This document shows positions 26,658-36,349 of a stretch of DNA of 64,000 nucleotides, in pieces; position 1 is the first letter of the stretch, and each line of letters starts with the position of its first letter. Under the pieces are notes generated by a model. The model was not told the DNA's origin. It did no database searches and worked only from the letters and a program-made list of their open reading frames with translations. Source of the stretch: Cyclobacteriaceae bacterium. GTDB lineage: Bacteria; Bacteroidota; Bacteroidia; Cytophagales; Cyclobacteriaceae. Where the stretch lies: the NCBI GenBank assembly GCA_016786585.1, contig JAEUUI010000014.1:1-64000 (forward strand). The letters are read 5' to 3'. The position numbers and the translations under genes are program-made.

Positions 26658-27287
26658 ATGGTACTAGAAAAGATTTTAGAGAGCAATCAGCAATGGATTG
26701 AAGAGCACCTGAGGCTTGATCCGAACTACTTTAACGACCTTTCGAAAGGACAATCTCCGGAGATTTTATACATCGGTTGCTCCGATAGCCGCGTAACAGC
26801 AGAAGAAATGATGGGTGCACGGCCGGGCGAAGTATTTGTGCATCGCAACATCGCCAACGTAATTGCCAATAGTGATCTCAATGTGATGTCGGTAGTAAAC
26901 TATGCTGTTCAATATCTTAAAGTGCAGCATATTGTTGTATGCGGTCATTACTACTGTGGTGGTGTAAAAGCAGCGATGGAATCGACCGACATGGGTATCA
27001 TCAACCTGTGGCTGCGAAACATCCAGGATGTTTATCGGTTGCATAAAGAAGAATTGAACGCTATTGCAAACGAAGAAGCACGTTATAAGCGGCTCGTTGA
27101 ATTGAACGTGCAGGAACAATGCGTTAACCTGCTAAAAACAATTGACGTACAGCAGGCCTATCGTGAACGCGGCCTTACCATTCACGGCTGGGTGTTTGAC
27201 GTAAAGACCGGACGCCTGATTGATCTTAAGATTGATTTTGCCAAAATCCTGAAAGGGCTTTCGGACATTTATACGTACGAACTTTAA
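26658..27287 (+). CDS. beta-class carbonic anhydrase
   Basis: A 209-aa cytoplasmic enzyme interconverting CO2 and bicarbonate. The zinc ligands are visible: C41 and D43/R45 dyad in GCSDSR, and H97 and C100 in CGHYYCGG. HRNIANVI is also typical. Length fits the prokaryotic Can-type. I chose the ATG at 26658 (MVLEKILESN); the longer frame from 26556 overlaps the previous gene and is unlikely. Its stop is 22 nt from the convergent PorU-like gene. Confidence 0.95.
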   Translation: MVLEKILESNQQWIEEHLRLDPNYFNDLSKGQSPEILYIGCSDSRVTAEEMMGARPGEVFVHRNIANVIANSDLNVMSVVNYAVQYLKVQHIVVCGHYYCGGVKAAMESTDMGIINLWLRNIQDVYRLHKEELNAIANEEARYKRLVELNVQEQCVNLLKTIDVQQAYRERGLTIHGWVFDVKTGRLIDLKIDFAKILKGLSDIYTYEL

Positions 27288-27308
27288 TAAAGCTTAGAAA
27301 TCAGAAGG

Positions 27309-30300
27309 TTAGTTTACGACCAGTTTGCCTGTGGCAGTTTTCACCGGTTTACCTGTGCGTGTGAGGATCATCCGGTATAGGTACATTCCATTGGGAGCCA
27401 TATTACCTGCAGCATTCTGACGCTGCCATGTAAGCACGTTCGTACCGACAAACAAATCACTTTTCGTAAATGTTGCAACGGTCTGCCCGTTTGCATTCAT
27501 AATTTCTAGCAACATGCCATCCGGTTGCTGATCACCTGTAATGACTATCGTAAAAAATATATTGTTCTGCGCAGGGTTCGGATAAGGTTTTTCTATCACT
27601 ACCGAATTATCGGCCAGGACCACAAAGCTCAAAACATATGGCTCACTTCCGCCAGAGTTTCCATTGGCATCTTCGGCATTAACCTTCAGGTTATAGGTTC
27701 CTTCCGGCAAACCGATCGGGTTAAACTCAACCCGGAAATCGGAAACGGATGTTGCCGGAAACCACTGAACATCGGTACGCGAAAAGTGAATCGCAGTAAA
27801 ATTATTGTCGCCCGGATATTTCAGAAAAACCTCCACTCCGGTTGTATCGGTTTTAAATCGCACCGGGTTTTCATCCCACACCTTAATAACAATCTTCGGA
27901 TTTGCTGAGACGTAATCTCCATCCGTTACATATCGGCCGTCAATTGTAACATCAACCACCGGGTTGAAGATATCGCCCTGCACATTCAGAAAGTCAGGCA
28001 ACACCAGTACGTTGTTATCATAATAAAGTTCAGGCAGCGTCCGCGGGTTCACGTAAACACGAACATCATTGAGCCCGGCTTTATTGTCGGTTGCATAGCT
28101 CAGCTCAAATGCAGTTTCTTCACCAGGCACAGGTGCAAAGATTTTCTTCGTACGAATGTCAGAGGTGTGTAGTACCTTGTTGTATACGGTATATTGAACC
28201 GTTAGTGAATCGCTGAACGATTTGTTGGAGATATTCATAAATCCATACGTGCCCGTAAAGATCTCACCTTCCGCCAGTGTTTGTGTAGTTGTTTCACCTG
28301 AGTACGTAATCACACCTTCCGCAGCAGGCGTGTACGCTACAATCCAGTTTTCAAGCTGCGGTGAAGTCAGGTTAACCTCATCGGACGCATGGAAGATCAG
28401 CTGTAGGTAGGAATACTGATCAGGATCAATATTCGAAATATTGACGGAGGTTGAGGTAATGCCTGTTGATAACGGAGTTTTTGTTCCGTTCAGCGATATA
28501 CCAATCACATCAAATGTAAATTGATCCGTTACTGGGACCTCAGAGACCTTTCCGCGGAAAGAAATCTTTTGCCATGCGGTTGCCGGACCAATCACCGAAG
28601 ATTTCATTTCGCCCGAAACATGACGACCGGTAACGCTGGCATCAACTGACAGTGATTGTGATTCAGCCGGTGCCGCAACCGTACGCTTAATCACTGCGGT
28701 TCCGGGGGCCGATCCTTTACGGGCAAAAATTATAACAGGCTCACCCGGTTGCAACGCTGCCAATTGCGCCGATGCAACTCCCAGCTCAGCAAGTTTGGTG
28801 TTGACTGCAGCCGGCCACGAGGTATAACCCGGACTACCAAGTGAAAACAAGATCACAGAATCACCAACGGCTACATTGTTAATGTATGCAATAATGTCTT
28901 TGCCATCGCCTGAAACAATATCGGACGTAGTATAGTTGGTAATAATTTCGGGGCGTTTGCCGCAGGCGCGTGCGTCAGGATACTGAACTGCAACCGGCAT
29001 ATAAGGCAACGCGGTAGTTTTTTTGAAGGCAAGTAAGCTGATAGAATTTTTGCGGCATCCAAGTCCGGGAGTTGCCGTGACAAGCGACACCGGGTGATAC
29101 TCGGAGCCGTTTACTTTTACCGAAAGTTCGGGATGATACGTGCGCGGCAATGCTGCGTTCGTAACATAGCCCGGATAATTCACACCAAGTGTTTTGATCG
29201 ATAAACTGGTAACCGTTTCCTGAAGCTCCAGTCTTTTTCCTTCCGCTTCTTTTACAAGCCCGATCGTTTCATTCGATGCGTACTGCGGGAAATCCACCTG
29301 TGCCCAGCCTTCGGGTCCGTTCTTGATATACGTGAATGACGTTGTAGCCCAGTCACCGCTTTCATTTTCTTCCGGTTGCGCGAGTTTAACACGCCAGTAG
29401 TAGGCAAGCGTATCAACCGATGAAATGAGATTTACCGATTGCGTGATAATTTTTCCTGTAACAGAAAGCTCTTTGACGAAAGGACTGTCGAACCGGTCGG
29501 TTGTGTCGAGTTGGATTATAAACTCACGCTCATCGTCCAGCGGATTTGTACTTTGAACAACCAGGTTTGTGGTAAGTGAATTCACGATCGCAAAGCCTTG
29601 CGGATAAAGACTCCGGGCTGAGTTAAGTGGAACCAGCAGCGAGAAATCCGTGGAGTTGTTGTTTTCATTAAGTTCCGGTGCTTTGTTATTCGGATCGATT
29701 GTAACCGTAAAGGTATTGTTGCCAGCTCCCCTGTTATCACGCGGAATATTGAACGACAGTGTGTCTGAATACAAAACAGGTAAGAATGTTGAGTCGTAGG
29801 TGATAGTAGTATTGTCGCTCAGCAAGCGCGTTACCCGGATATCAAGCGTATCTTCTTTAGCACGACCAAAGTTTCGCACGATAATTTTTAATGCAAAAGA
29901 ATCACTAACAGCCGTGATTGGGTCAGCGGTATACGATTCAGCAAAAATGTTTGCCGTATTTACCTCATAGTCGGGTTTGTTCGCACCAAATAACGACACA
30001 GCCGGATCACCGAGCAGAAGCATCTGCTGCGATTGCGTGATCATTTGCAACGATCCGTCATTATCAGTTGTTTGACGAACCAGTTCTTTTTGCACGTCAC
30101 CAATTCCCTTGTGTATGAAAACCGAGTCGCTGTAGGCAATCTGATAAAAAGCATGTGAGTATGTTTTCAGATAGTTCTCATAACCAAATGAAGTGTTGGC
30201 CATAAAACCGACCGCGCCTTTGTTAGCCGTGTTGATCCAGTCTTCTCCATAACGGGTTGTGGTCGCGAAGAAGTCGCCTGCGTTACAGCCGTTGATCAGG

Positions 30301-32243
30301 AACATTGGATACTTTCCTTGATTGTTGTATCCAAGGTCCGGAGCGCTGACAAAACCTATGTTTACATCATTTTGTCCGGGAGAAGAGTGACCGAACAGCG
30401 TAACCAAGTTCAGTCCTTTGTTAACATAGTCGGAAACATTGAACAGTTCAAGGCCGATATCTTTTTTAGAGATGGCAGTGACATGACCTCCGAGGTAATA
30501 TTCTTCAGCATAAGGCTCCAGTTCCTGCAGATTCGCAGCGAATAACGCTGGTTCGCCTGGATTAATGCCTCCACTCAAATGAAGAATATCCTTACGCCAC
30601 AAACCATCAAACGGAAGAGCCTCCATTTCCTTTACCTTGTTCAGGTAAGCTGCAACATCCTGAGGTGTGCTGGCGGTTATTCGACCAGTGGCAACCGCGG
30701 GTTCGTTTGGATTGCCTCCGGCCAATCCGGCTGTGTAGTAAATGTCTGACGCTGGCATACCAGCTGTCGGCACCAGGTCTTTCAATGTAAAAGCCGATGG
30801 GTTGCGATGGTAGCCGTACCACACATCCAGTGCTTTTCCAATCAGAAAAAGATATTTTGGATTACCCTGATTAACAAGGTATCGCATGAATCGCGTAATA
30901 GCCAGCGGTGATATTTCACCATAGTTGAATTGGTTGTAAAGCTGATCCATTTCAACCGTAAGGGTATCGTACGAGCCGCCTTCCGCGGAAGCACGGTATG
31001 CGGCATATGCTTTTACCGGATCGGAATATGAGCCGGCAGGTTTCATGAGCGCTTTGTTACTGATGATTACGAATTCCCCCGAAGGGTTAATATTCCGAAA
31101 ACTAATTTTTTTAACGGGTGGTGTTGAGAAAACCGATGTTGCAAAAATCTTGCGCGATGAAAAGGTATTATCGATCACCGGTTTGAGTATAGTGGTGCCT
31201 TTCGGATCGATGGCGATCACATTGTTTGGCTCAGTAACATCAAACAACTGTGTATTGGGTGCAGGGTTTGTAATTTCCACATACGACTTATTTCCCGGGT
31301 TAGGATTGAGTATGAAGAATTTCTCAGTTGCGCCCGCAGCATTGAACGTCTGCGGATATTGAAGTTTGATATACGAGGCGCTGATCCGGGAACTGGAGCC
31401 GACAGACTTTACCTGCACAAACAGTTTCCCGTCAGGGCCAATATCCGACCAGTTCAATGTACCACTTAAGGTTACTACGTCCGATCCATAAAGCGATTGC
31501 TGACCAAACAAGCGTGAAGGTGAAGAGGGTCCAACCCAGATCTCAACCTGATGGCTTTTCTCCTGACGTCCCACAATCTGAACATTCAATACAGGACTAC
31601 CGGAACTTTGCGAAGTGTTATTGATATCCGTTAACGTGAACGTTAGCGCATTGCCGCCGGCCAGCTCCTGACCGGTCCAGCCTTCGCCTGTTTCAAAGAA
31701 AGTATTTTGAATGTAATCCAGGTATCGTGCTCCTGTGTTGTAATCATTTGTCATCAACAACAGTTTTTCATCGGTGTGTGAAGTTTCCGCAGGCAAGCCG
31801 AAGTTCACTTCCGAAAACAATTCGATCCGCAAACCGGGTGTAGACGAACTTACTGTTAAAAAGTAAGCTGACGTATCGCTATACAGGTTATAATATTGAT
31901 GGGGCTGTGTAGAAGGCGCGTACAGTTCATTGTCGCTGAAGCCGGTGTTCTTCTGACCGTAAAATTCAACGTAGTCGCTCGTGTTAAAAACTCCGTCCAG
32001 TTCACCCGCTACGCGAATGCGTTGTTCGATGCCGCGATGGAAAATCTGGATGCGTTGCGGATTGGTTGACGCCACCGGAAAGCCTGCGTTCTGAAGGTCG
32101 GTAGCCGTGAGGCGGTAAAGCCCGTCTTTCGCAACGGAAATTTTATAGTAGGGCTGGCTGAAATTCACCCATTCGTTGCCGTACTGGGAAAATCCCTGGA
32201 ATGCCAGAAAAATGCTTAAAAATGTAAAAAAGAGACGTTTCAT
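27309..32243 (-). CDS. C25 (gingipain-family) protease, PorU/PorU2-like T9SS sortase
   Basis: A 1644-aa exported protein. The signal peptide starts at the ATG at 32243 (MKRLFFTFLSIFL). An N-terminal beta-rich domain opens with KISVAKDGLYRLT, common to PorU proteins. The C25 catalytic domain (about residues 470-770) has H619 in GHSSPG and C653 in NGCNAGD. About 750 residues of repeated Ig/CARDB-like domains follow, then a T9SS type A sorting domain (KPYPNPAQN ... GMYLYRM). PorU cleaves sorting domains from secreted cargo and attaches it to A-LPS. Classic PorU is nearer 1100-1200 aa, so this may be a PorU2 paralogue or another C25 protease. Confidence 0.8.
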   Translation of the reverse strand: MKRLFFTFLSIFLAFQGFSQYGNEWVNFSQPYYKISVAKDGLYRLTATDLQNAGFPVASTNPQRIQIFHRGIEQRIRVAGELDGVFNTSDYVEFYGQKNTGFSDNELYAPSTQPHQYYNLYSDTSAYFLTVSSSTPGLRIELFSEVNFGLPAETSHTDEKLLLMTNDYNTGARYLDYIQNTFFETGEGWTGQELAGGNALTFTLTDINNTSQSSGSPVLNVQIVGRQEKSHQVEIWVGPSSPSRLFGQQSLYGSDVVTLSGTLNWSDIGPDGKLFVQVKSVGSSSRISASYIKLQYPQTFNAAGATEKFFILNPNPGNKSYVEITNPAPNTQLFDVTEPNNVIAIDPKGTTILKPVIDNTFSSRKIFATSVFSTPPVKKISFRNINPSGEFVIISNKALMKPAGSYSDPVKAYAAYRASAEGGSYDTLTVEMDQLYNQFNYGEISPLAITRFMRYLVNQGNPKYLFLIGKALDVWYGYHRNPSAFTLKDLVPTAGMPASDIYYTAGLAGGNPNEPAVATGRITASTPQDVAAYLNKVKEMEALPFDGLWRKDILHLSGGINPGEPALFAANLQELEPYAEEYYLGGHVTAISKKDIGLELFNVSDYVNKGLNLVTLFGHSSPGQNDVNIGFVSAPDLGYNNQGKYPMFLINGCNAGDFFATTTRYGEDWINTANKGAVGFMANTSFGYENYLKTYSHAFYQIAYSDSVFIHKGIGDVQKELVRQTTDNDGSLQMITQSQQMLLLGDPAVSLFGANKPDYEVNTANIFAESYTADPITAVSDSFALKIIVRNFGRAKEDTLDIRVTRLLSDNTTITYDSTFLPVLYSDTLSFNIPRDNRGAGNNTFTVTIDPNNKAPELNENNNSTDFSLLVPLNSARSLYPQGFAIVNSLTTNLVVQSTNPLDDEREFIIQLDTTDRFDSPFVKELSVTGKIITQSVNLISSVDTLAYYWRVKLAQPEENESGDWATTSFTYIKNGPEGWAQVDFPQYASNETIGLVKEAEGKRLELQETVTSLSIKTLGVNYPGYVTNAALPRTYHPELSVKVNGSEYHPVSLVTATPGLGCRKNSISLLAFKKTTALPYMPVAVQYPDARACGKRPEIITNYTTSDIVSGDGKDIIAYINNVAVGDSVILFSLGSPGYTSWPAAVNTKLAELGVASAQLAALQPGEPVIIFARKGSAPGTAVIKRTVAAPAESQSLSVDASVTGRHVSGEMKSSVIGPATAWQKISFRGKVSEVPVTDQFTFDVIGISLNGTKTPLSTGITSTSVNISNIDPDQYSYLQLIFHASDEVNLTSPQLENWIVAYTPAAEGVITYSGETTTQTLAEGEIFTGTYGFMNISNKSFSDSLTVQYTVYNKVLHTSDIRTKKIFAPVPGEETAFELSYATDNKAGLNDVRVYVNPRTLPELYYDNNVLVLPDFLNVQGDIFNPVVDVTIDGRYVTDGDYVSANPKIVIKVWDENPVRFKTDTTGVEVFLKYPGDNNFTAIHFSRTDVQWFPATSVSDFRVEFNPIGLPEGTYNLKVNAEDANGNSGGSEPYVLSFVVLADNSVVIEKPYPNPAQNNIFFTIVITGDQQPDGMLLEIMNANGQTVATFTKSDLFVGTNVLTWQRQNAAGNMAPNGMYLYRMILTRTGKPVKTATGKLVVN

Positions 32244-32372
32244 CCGGGAATTAACCACCAACACCAATTTGCACGCAATATACGGAAGCCTATGGTGTAC
32301 TATATACCGGTTACGAACGTAAAGTAAGAGGTTCGAAAGCTTTATCTTTCGCGTTGAAACCGGGTTTTCAGA

Positions 32373-33227
32373 TTGAAAAAATACCTCCAGCTCGCGGCAC
32401 AAATTTTACGGTACGGAACGCTTCGCGGCCGCGGGCAAAACTTTCAGAAAAACCGCGCCCAGGTACTTGAATCACTTAGTCCATACGTGCCTCCGAACAA
32501 GCTGGCGCTGACGGAAAGCAGAGAATCAAATTCCCCCAACAACCTCGTAGCACAATTGGCATTTATCCGGTCTGCGTTCCGGAAGAGAGGGGGCCATCTC
32601 ACCGCATCAGAAATCGCGTACATCCGCATTCCGAAGTCGGCCAATACCTCCATCAGCTATGCGATGCTCGTAAAAAAATACCCCGCCTTGAAAACTCAGC
32701 GTGTAAATGACACGCAAATAAATTTTCTGGCGGATGTAAATCTTAATCCTGTGAACGAGGACACAGAGCAGTTTTTCACAGTTGTGCGCGACCCTTTTGC
32801 CCGGTTGGTTTCGGTGTACCGTGACTTTTTTGAGAACAGGCAGTCCGATTTTTTGTATGCCGATTACCTTTTCGGGATACTTAAGCCCGACATGTCGTTT
32901 GCAACATTTGTATCGCGCGTTAGCGAAATTCCCGACCGCCTAAAAGATCAGCATTTTCGTCCACAACATTGTTTTATCGATGCATACGAAACAACTGGTA
33001 AAAGCGTAACCATCTTTAAACTGGAAGAACCGGTCGCACTTGAGCAATTCCTGCAGACGCATGAAATGGTACTGCCGCACCTCAATAAAAGTACGGCATC
33101 ATATTCCTACGCAGATTACTATACGCCTGCCGTCCTTGACCGGGCCTATTCCATGTATAAGACTGATATCATGCGATACGGATATCAGGCTAATTATGAG
33201 AAACTGAAAGCTTCCCTGAAATCCTGA
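32373..33227 (+). CDS. sulfotransferase family 2-like protein
   Basis: A 284-aa enzyme with the PAPS-binding pair of the family: 5'-phosphosulfate loop IRIPKSANTSIS and 3'-phosphate motif VVRDPFARLVSVYRDF. It resembles membrane-associated carbohydrate sulfotransferases, so the acceptor may be a surface polysaccharide or lipid (inference). The start codon is taken as TTG at 32373 (reads MKKYLQLAAQIL) because no ATG lies upstream of the binding loop. TATCTTTCG at 32343-32351 may be its -7 box. Divergent from the PorU-like gene. Confidence 0.82.
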   Translation: MKKYLQLAAQILRYGTLRGRGQNFQKNRAQVLESLSPYVPPNKLALTESRESNSPNNLVAQLAFIRSAFRKRGGHLTASEIAYIRIPKSANTSISYAMLVKKYPALKTQRVNDTQINFLADVNLNPVNEDTEQFFTVVRDPFARLVSVYRDFFENRQSDFLYADYLFGILKPDMSFATFVSRVSEIPDRLKDQHFRPQHCFIDAYETTGKSVTIFKLEEPVALEQFLQTHEMVLPHLNKSTASYSYADYYTPAVLDRAYSMYKTDIMRYGYQANYEKLKASLKS

Positions 33228-33242
33228 TAGTTTAAAGAATTC

Positions 33243-33296
33243 ACTGTTCAAAACTGTTCACAAGGCCCCTAAAAAGTGTTCACTTTTGTAAGTTTG
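33243..33296 (+). promoter_or_regulatory. GTTCA direct repeats and a -7 box upstream of padR
   Basis: ACTGTTCA occurs at 33243-33250 and 33253-33260, ten bases apart, with a further GTGTTCAC near 33276. TAAGTTTG at 33289-33296 matches the TAnnTTTG -7 consensus. This could be a regulated promoter for padR, although it lies about 145 nt before its ATG. Confidence 0.4.
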
Positions 33297-33384
33297 TCTT
33301 AGGAAAGCACGGGCGAAATCAATCACATTTAAATTTATAGAACTGAAAATCAGTGCCTTACAAAACCAGTTGTTTTCTAGCACA

Positions 33385-33405
33385 GTACTTGGTATTGCCA
33401 AGTAC
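33385..33405. promoter_or_regulatory. palindromic operator candidate for PadR
   Basis: Arms GTACTTGG and CCAAGTAC form a perfect 8-bp inverted repeat around TATTG, ending 35 nt before the padR ATG. Its size and symmetry fit a PadR-dimer site for autoregulation of padR and the PspC gene. Confidence 0.65.
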
Positions 33406-33440
33406 AACTGCATAATCCATGCAGTCGATAACGAAACACT

Positions 33441-33782
33441 ATGGACCTGGAGAACACACAAGTACAGATGAGGAAGGGAATACTGGAGTACTGTATTCTT
33501 CACATCATTGCCCGGGGTGAGGTGTACGCCTCCAACATGATTGACGAGCTGACCTCCGCCAAGATGATTGTGGTGGAAGGCACGCTTTATCCCCTGCTTA
33601 CCCGCCTGAAAAATTCAGGCCTGCTGGAATACAAATGGGTGGAATCGAAATCCGGTCCACCGCGCAAGTATTACAAGCTTACCGACAAGGGTGCGAAGTT
33701 TTTGGAGAAACTCACCGAAACGTGGGACGAGCTCATCCACTCTACCGAAATGATCACCTCACGCAGCAACACCAAGGCATAA
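33441..33782 (+). CDS. PadR-family transcriptional regulator
   Basis: A 113-aa winged-helix regulator: MRKGILEYCILHIIARGEVYASNMIDEL, then EGTLYPLLTRLKNSGLLEYKW and SGPPRKYYKLTDKGAKFL are the PadR signature. A coiled C-terminal helix mediates dimerisation in the family. It is 28 nt upstream of the PspC/GIN gene in the same direction, and the pair is a recurrent Bacteroidota arrangement. A palindrome upstream is the likely autoregulatory site. Confidence 0.93.
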   Translation: MDLENTQVQMRKGILEYCILHIIARGEVYASNMIDELTSAKMIVVEGTLYPLLTRLKNSGLLEYKWVESKSGPPRKYYKLTDKGAKFLEKLTETWDELIHSTEMITSRSNTKA

Positions 33783-33810
33783 ACCAACTAACTACGATTC
33801 TTCATTTTTT

Positions 33811-36195
33811 ATGAAAAAGAATATAAGCATCAACATCAGCGGAATCATCTTTCACATTGAGGAAGACGGGTACGAGGTTCTGAAAAAGTATCTCGATTCG
33901 ATTAACAAATACTTCTCTTCCTTTGAAGACAGCAGTGAAATCCTGTCGGACATTGAAAGCCGCATTGCTGAAATCTTCCTGGGCAAACTCAGCGAAGGCA
34001 AGCAGGTGATTACGTTTGAAGATGTAAACTCGCTGGTGCAAACCATGGGTAGCGTAAGCGACTTTAAAGCGGCCGAAGAACAAGAGTTTCAACAGAGTTC
34101 GCAGCAGGCGGAACCACAACCGCAAGCCGAGCGCAGGCAATCCGGTCAGGCGTATACACCACCGCGTCAGCTCCTGCGCGATCAGGCTCGCAAAATTCTG
34201 GGTGGTGTTTGTGCCGGTCTTGGACACTACTTTAACATTGATGCTGTTTGGGTGCGCCTTTTCTTTGCATTGCTCACGTTCGCATGGGGTTTCGGTTTGT
34301 TGGTTTACGTGATCATGTGGATCGCCATCCCGGGATCATACACGCTCGAAGAAATTCAGGCTAACCGCAAGCTGTTCCGCGATAACGAGCGCAAAGTTAT
34401 CGGTGGCGTGTCGGGCGGACTCGCTGCCTATTTCGGGATCGACATCATTGTAATCCGATTGTTGTTTGTGGTTACCGCATTTTTCGGATTCGGGTTAGTG
34501 GCCTATGTAGTCCTTTGGATTGTACTGCCTGCAGCCGTTACCATTACCGATAAGATGGAAATGCAGGGCGAACCCGTTACACTCTCAAACATCGAATCAA
34601 ATCTTAAAAAAAATTTCAACGTAAAGGAAGATGAAGAGAATGTGTTTGTTAAAATCATTCTTTTTCCGTTCCGGCTTATCGGGATGATTCTCACCGGCAT
34701 CGGCAAACTCATCCGTCCCCTGCTGGAAGTTATCCGCGTAGCAATCGGGGTGCTGATAACCTTCCTCGGCCTTTCGATGGTACTGTCGGTTATCATTACC
34801 ACCGGAATTTTAATCGGGGTAATCTCCGGCAGCTCCGTACCTATTCATTTAGGAGTTCCTTTTAATGAAGCCAGTCTGCCGATCGATGCCATGAGCAGAG
34901 CTGTACCTGCATTAGCCATTGTTGCAGCGTTTATCGCATCCTTGCTTCCGGGTATCTTTATCACCCTGCTCGGGATATCAACTATCGCCAAGCGGATTGT
35001 ATTCAGCTCGGTAGTAGGCTGGTCGATGTTTGTGTTGTTCCTGGCAAGCTTGCTGGTGTTAAGCTTCACGATCCCGAAGATTGTATACTCCTTTAAACAG
35101 GATGGTGAATTGAAAACAGAATCAGTTCATTCACTTCCGACCGCGAACAAGCGTATCGTACTTCGCATAAATGAAACCGGTCTTGACGATTATATTCGGC
35201 CGCGCGTGGAAATAAAGGGCTATGCCGGCAACGAAATTAAAATGGTTCAGATTATTGAATCGCAAGGCTTGAGCCGTCAGGTAGCAATCGAAAACGCCAA
35301 AATGGTCGACTACCATGTAACGGTTCAAGACTCGGTATATACATTCGATTCGAACCTGACGTTTAAAAAAGACGGTGTATTTCGCGGTCAGCACGCGATC
35401 ATCGAACTTTATGTTCCGTTTGATTATCCGTTCTACATCGAAGAAGATTTCAGGCTGAGCAATATCGGCTGGTACAACAACAGCGAGTTCCAGAATAACA
35501 CCTGGGTGATCTCGAAAGAGAGCAAAGACTTCAAATGCGTAAGCTGCCCGGTTGTTGAAGTTTCGGAAGAAGAAGCCGAGACCGAACGAATCAATTCGCT
35601 GAGCGATTACAATGAGGTTGAGATCAGCGGTTTCTTTGATGTGACCATCATTCAGGAACAAGGCACGCATGGCATTTCGATTGACGGTCCCGACCAGGAT
35701 GAAGAGAAGAAATATAAAGTGACCCAGTTCGGTAACACGCTTAAGATCGAGTACAGTGGGGCTACGAAAAACTTTGATCTTAAAAACCTTTCCGGGCTCG
35801 ATGAAACCAAAATCCGTGTAACACTTCCTGAACTCAAAGGCCTGAAACTGAAAGGTGCCGGCGAAGTGCGGATCGAAGATTTCAATGTAGACGATCTGGA
35901 TATTGAAGTATACGGACCAGTAACTGTAAAAGGAAGCCTTACAGCCGGCCGGGTGAACGTTAATCTTGCGGGCGCTGCCAAGCTTGAGCTTGAAGGTCAG
36001 GGGCACGCATTAGACGCGCTGGTTCAGGGCGCATCGACTTTGAGAGCATTTGATTTCCCGGTTCAGAACGCCATGATCGAAACCACCAGCGCATCGACCG
36101 CCAAGGTAACGGCCAGCGGCCGACTGGAAATGAAAGAAGGTATTTCCAGCAAAATCAGCTACCAGGGCGATCCGGCCGAAGTAATTAAAGAGTAA
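33811..36195 (+). CDS. PspC-domain membrane protein with C-terminal head-GIN domain
   Basis: A 794-aa envelope protein. Residues 1-90 form the conserved N-terminal module (NISINISGIIFHIEEDGYE). Two PspC repeats follow at about 121-180 (KILGGVCAGLGHYF) and 191-250 (KVIGGVSGGLAAYFGI). Three to four membrane segments lie between about 280 and 430. The C-terminal DUF2807 head-GIN domain (about 595-775) is a beta-helix with YNEVEISGFFDVTI and GLKLKGAGEVRIEDF. It is probably an envelope-stress or membrane-homeostasis protein under PadR control. Confidence 0.88.
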   Translation: MKKNISINISGIIFHIEEDGYEVLKKYLDSINKYFSSFEDSSEILSDIESRIAEIFLGKLSEGKQVITFEDVNSLVQTMGSVSDFKAAEEQEFQQSSQQAEPQPQAERRQSGQAYTPPRQLLRDQARKILGGVCAGLGHYFNIDAVWVRLFFALLTFAWGFGLLVYVIMWIAIPGSYTLEEIQANRKLFRDNERKVIGGVSGGLAAYFGIDIIVIRLLFVVTAFFGFGLVAYVVLWIVLPAAVTITDKMEMQGEPVTLSNIESNLKKNFNVKEDEENVFVKIILFPFRLIGMILTGIGKLIRPLLEVIRVAIGVLITFLGLSMVLSVIITTGILIGVISGSSVPIHLGVPFNEASLPIDAMSRAVPALAIVAAFIASLLPGIFITLLGISTIAKRIVFSSVVGWSMFVLFLASLLVLSFTIPKIVYSFKQDGELKTESVHSLPTANKRIVLRINETGLDDYIRPRVEIKGYAGNEIKMVQIIESQGLSRQVAIENAKMVDYHVTVQDSVYTFDSNLTFKKDGVFRGQHAIIELYVPFDYPFYIEEDFRLSNIGWYNNSEFQNNTWVISKESKDFKCVSCPVVEVSEEEAETERINSLSDYNEVEISGFFDVTIIQEQGTHGISIDGPDQDEEKKYKVTQFGNTLKIEYSGATKNFDLKNLSGLDETKIRVTLPELKGLKLKGAGEVRIEDFNVDDLDIEVYGPVTVKGSLTAGRVNVNLAGAAKLELEGQGHALDALVQGASTLRAFDFPVQNAMIETTSASTAKVTASGRLEMKEGISSKISYQGDPAEVIKE

Positions 36196-36204
36196 CAAAA
36201 AACC

Positions 36205-36234
36205 GGGTGCTGCGTAAAAGAAAGCGCGGCACCC
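36205..36234 (+). terminator. hairpin after the PspC gene
   Basis: A 10-bp stem GGGTGCTGCG/CGCGGCACCC (one G-T pair) with a 10-nt loop begins 9 nt after the stop. The following bases are CTAAAAAA, not T-rich, so it may act as an attenuator or a 3'-protective structure rather than a full terminator. Confidence 0.5.
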
Positions 36235-36265
36235 CTAAAAAACCCGAAACCCAAACCCTACGCAT

Positions 36266-36337
36266 ATGTTCATCATCCTCGTAATTGTCGCAATCCTGTT
36301 CTACATCGGCCTGGTTATCGGAAAATTGCTCCGCTAA
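36266..36337 (+). CDS. 23-aa single-span membrane microprotein
   Basis: An ATG at 36266 opens a 24-codon frame ending with TAA at 36335-36337. The product (MFIILVIVAILFYIGLVIGK then LLR) is one hydrophobic helix with a basic C-terminus, the normal shape of a small inner-membrane regulator. It sits 12 nt before the thioredoxin ATG and after the PspC hairpin. No family is known to me. Coding is inferred from codon pattern, hydrophobicity and position only. Confidence 0.5.
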   Translation: MFIILVIVAILFYIGLVIGKLLR

Positions 36338-36349
36338 CTGTTCCACACC

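Noticed and set aside
35131-36006. 291-aa open frame opposite the PspC/GIN gene
   Set aside because: It lies wholly within a well-supported gene; the antisense frame is open because of codon bias and shows no domain.
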